Source: Zancudomyces culisetae
Taxonomy: Eukaryota; Kickxellomycota; Harpellomycetes; Harpellales; Legeriomycetaceae
Direction: 5' to 3'
Assembly (NCBI GenBank): GCA_001969505.1
Contig: LSSK01000673.1
Span: forward strand, 1 to 30,516
DNA length: 30,516 bases
Positions 30,486 to 30,516 of the stretch are shown piece by piece. The first letter of the stretch is position 1. Each line of letters begins with the position of its first letter. Under the pieces are notes generated by a model. The model was not told the DNA's origin, ran no database searches, and saw nothing but the letters and a program-made list of their open reading frames with translations. The position numbers were made by a program, and so were the translations under genes.

Positions 30486-30516
<31 letters not shown>
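30486..30516. repeat. Run of 31 C at the window end
   Basis: Unbroken C homopolymer up to the last base in an AT-rich genome. It is most likely where sequencing or assembly stopped, and its true length is unknown. Confidence 0.9.

Noticed and set aside
1-30516. Transposable elements, CRISPR arrays and prokaryotic operons
   Set aside because: No intact transposase, reverse transcriptase or terminal repeats were seen, and the spliced eukaryotic genes exclude a prokaryotic reading.

Overview
The window looks like nuclear DNA of an early-diverging, AT-rich fungus. The evidence is eukaryotic housekeeping genes (PAM16, VPS60/CHMP5, ARPC4, an eIF5-mimic/BZW protein, a TMBIM/BAX-inhibitor protein), short GT-AG introns of about 55-170 nt in most of them, a Crp1/Mdg1-like CBM48 protein, and Thr-rich secreted proteins. 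A zoopagomycote or kickxellomycotine lineage is a guess from style only; the sequence does not prove the taxon.

Layout. 1-2562 (-): a multi-exon gene for a CBM48 protein that runs off the left edge in a 12-nt minisatellite coding for about 56 acidic tetrapeptides. 3.1-3.7 kb: a decayed coding region. 4.39-4.70 kb: a possible small two-exon gene. 5457-6897 (+): a polyQ bHLH transcription factor with one intron. 7851-8468 (+): PAM16, three exons. 8.5-11.3 kb: a long gene-poor stretch with hairpins. 11340-14210 (+): a 956-aa protein I do not recognise. 14889-15831 (-): VPS60/CHMP5, three exons, divergent from 16309-17157 (+), an SDR-fold protein that has lost its catalytic and cofactor motifs. 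17528-18340 (+): an HDHD3-like HAD hydrolase, two exons. 19582-20046 (+): a small secreted protein. 21011-22903 (-): a Thr-rich secreted or cell-surface protein. 25456-26133 (+): ARPC4, whose best model has a GC-AG intron directly after the ATG. 26227-27687 (-): BZW/5MP, three exons, convergent with ARPC4. 28289-29185 (-): a TMBIM-family membrane protein. The window ends in a run of 31 C that is probably an assembly or sequencing edge.

The genes do not form one pathway; this is ordinary dispersed eukaryotic gene order. Common themes are mitochondrial import (PAM16), ESCRT sorting (VPS60), actin nucleation (ARPC4), translation control (5MP), ER/Golgi membrane homeostasis (TMBIM) and surface proteins. 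I see no mobile element, CRISPR array, rRNA or convincing tRNA. The most unusual items are the pseudo-SDR, the tetrapeptide minisatellite protein, the start-codon GC-AG intron in ARPC4, and the large orphan gene with a cysteine cluster.
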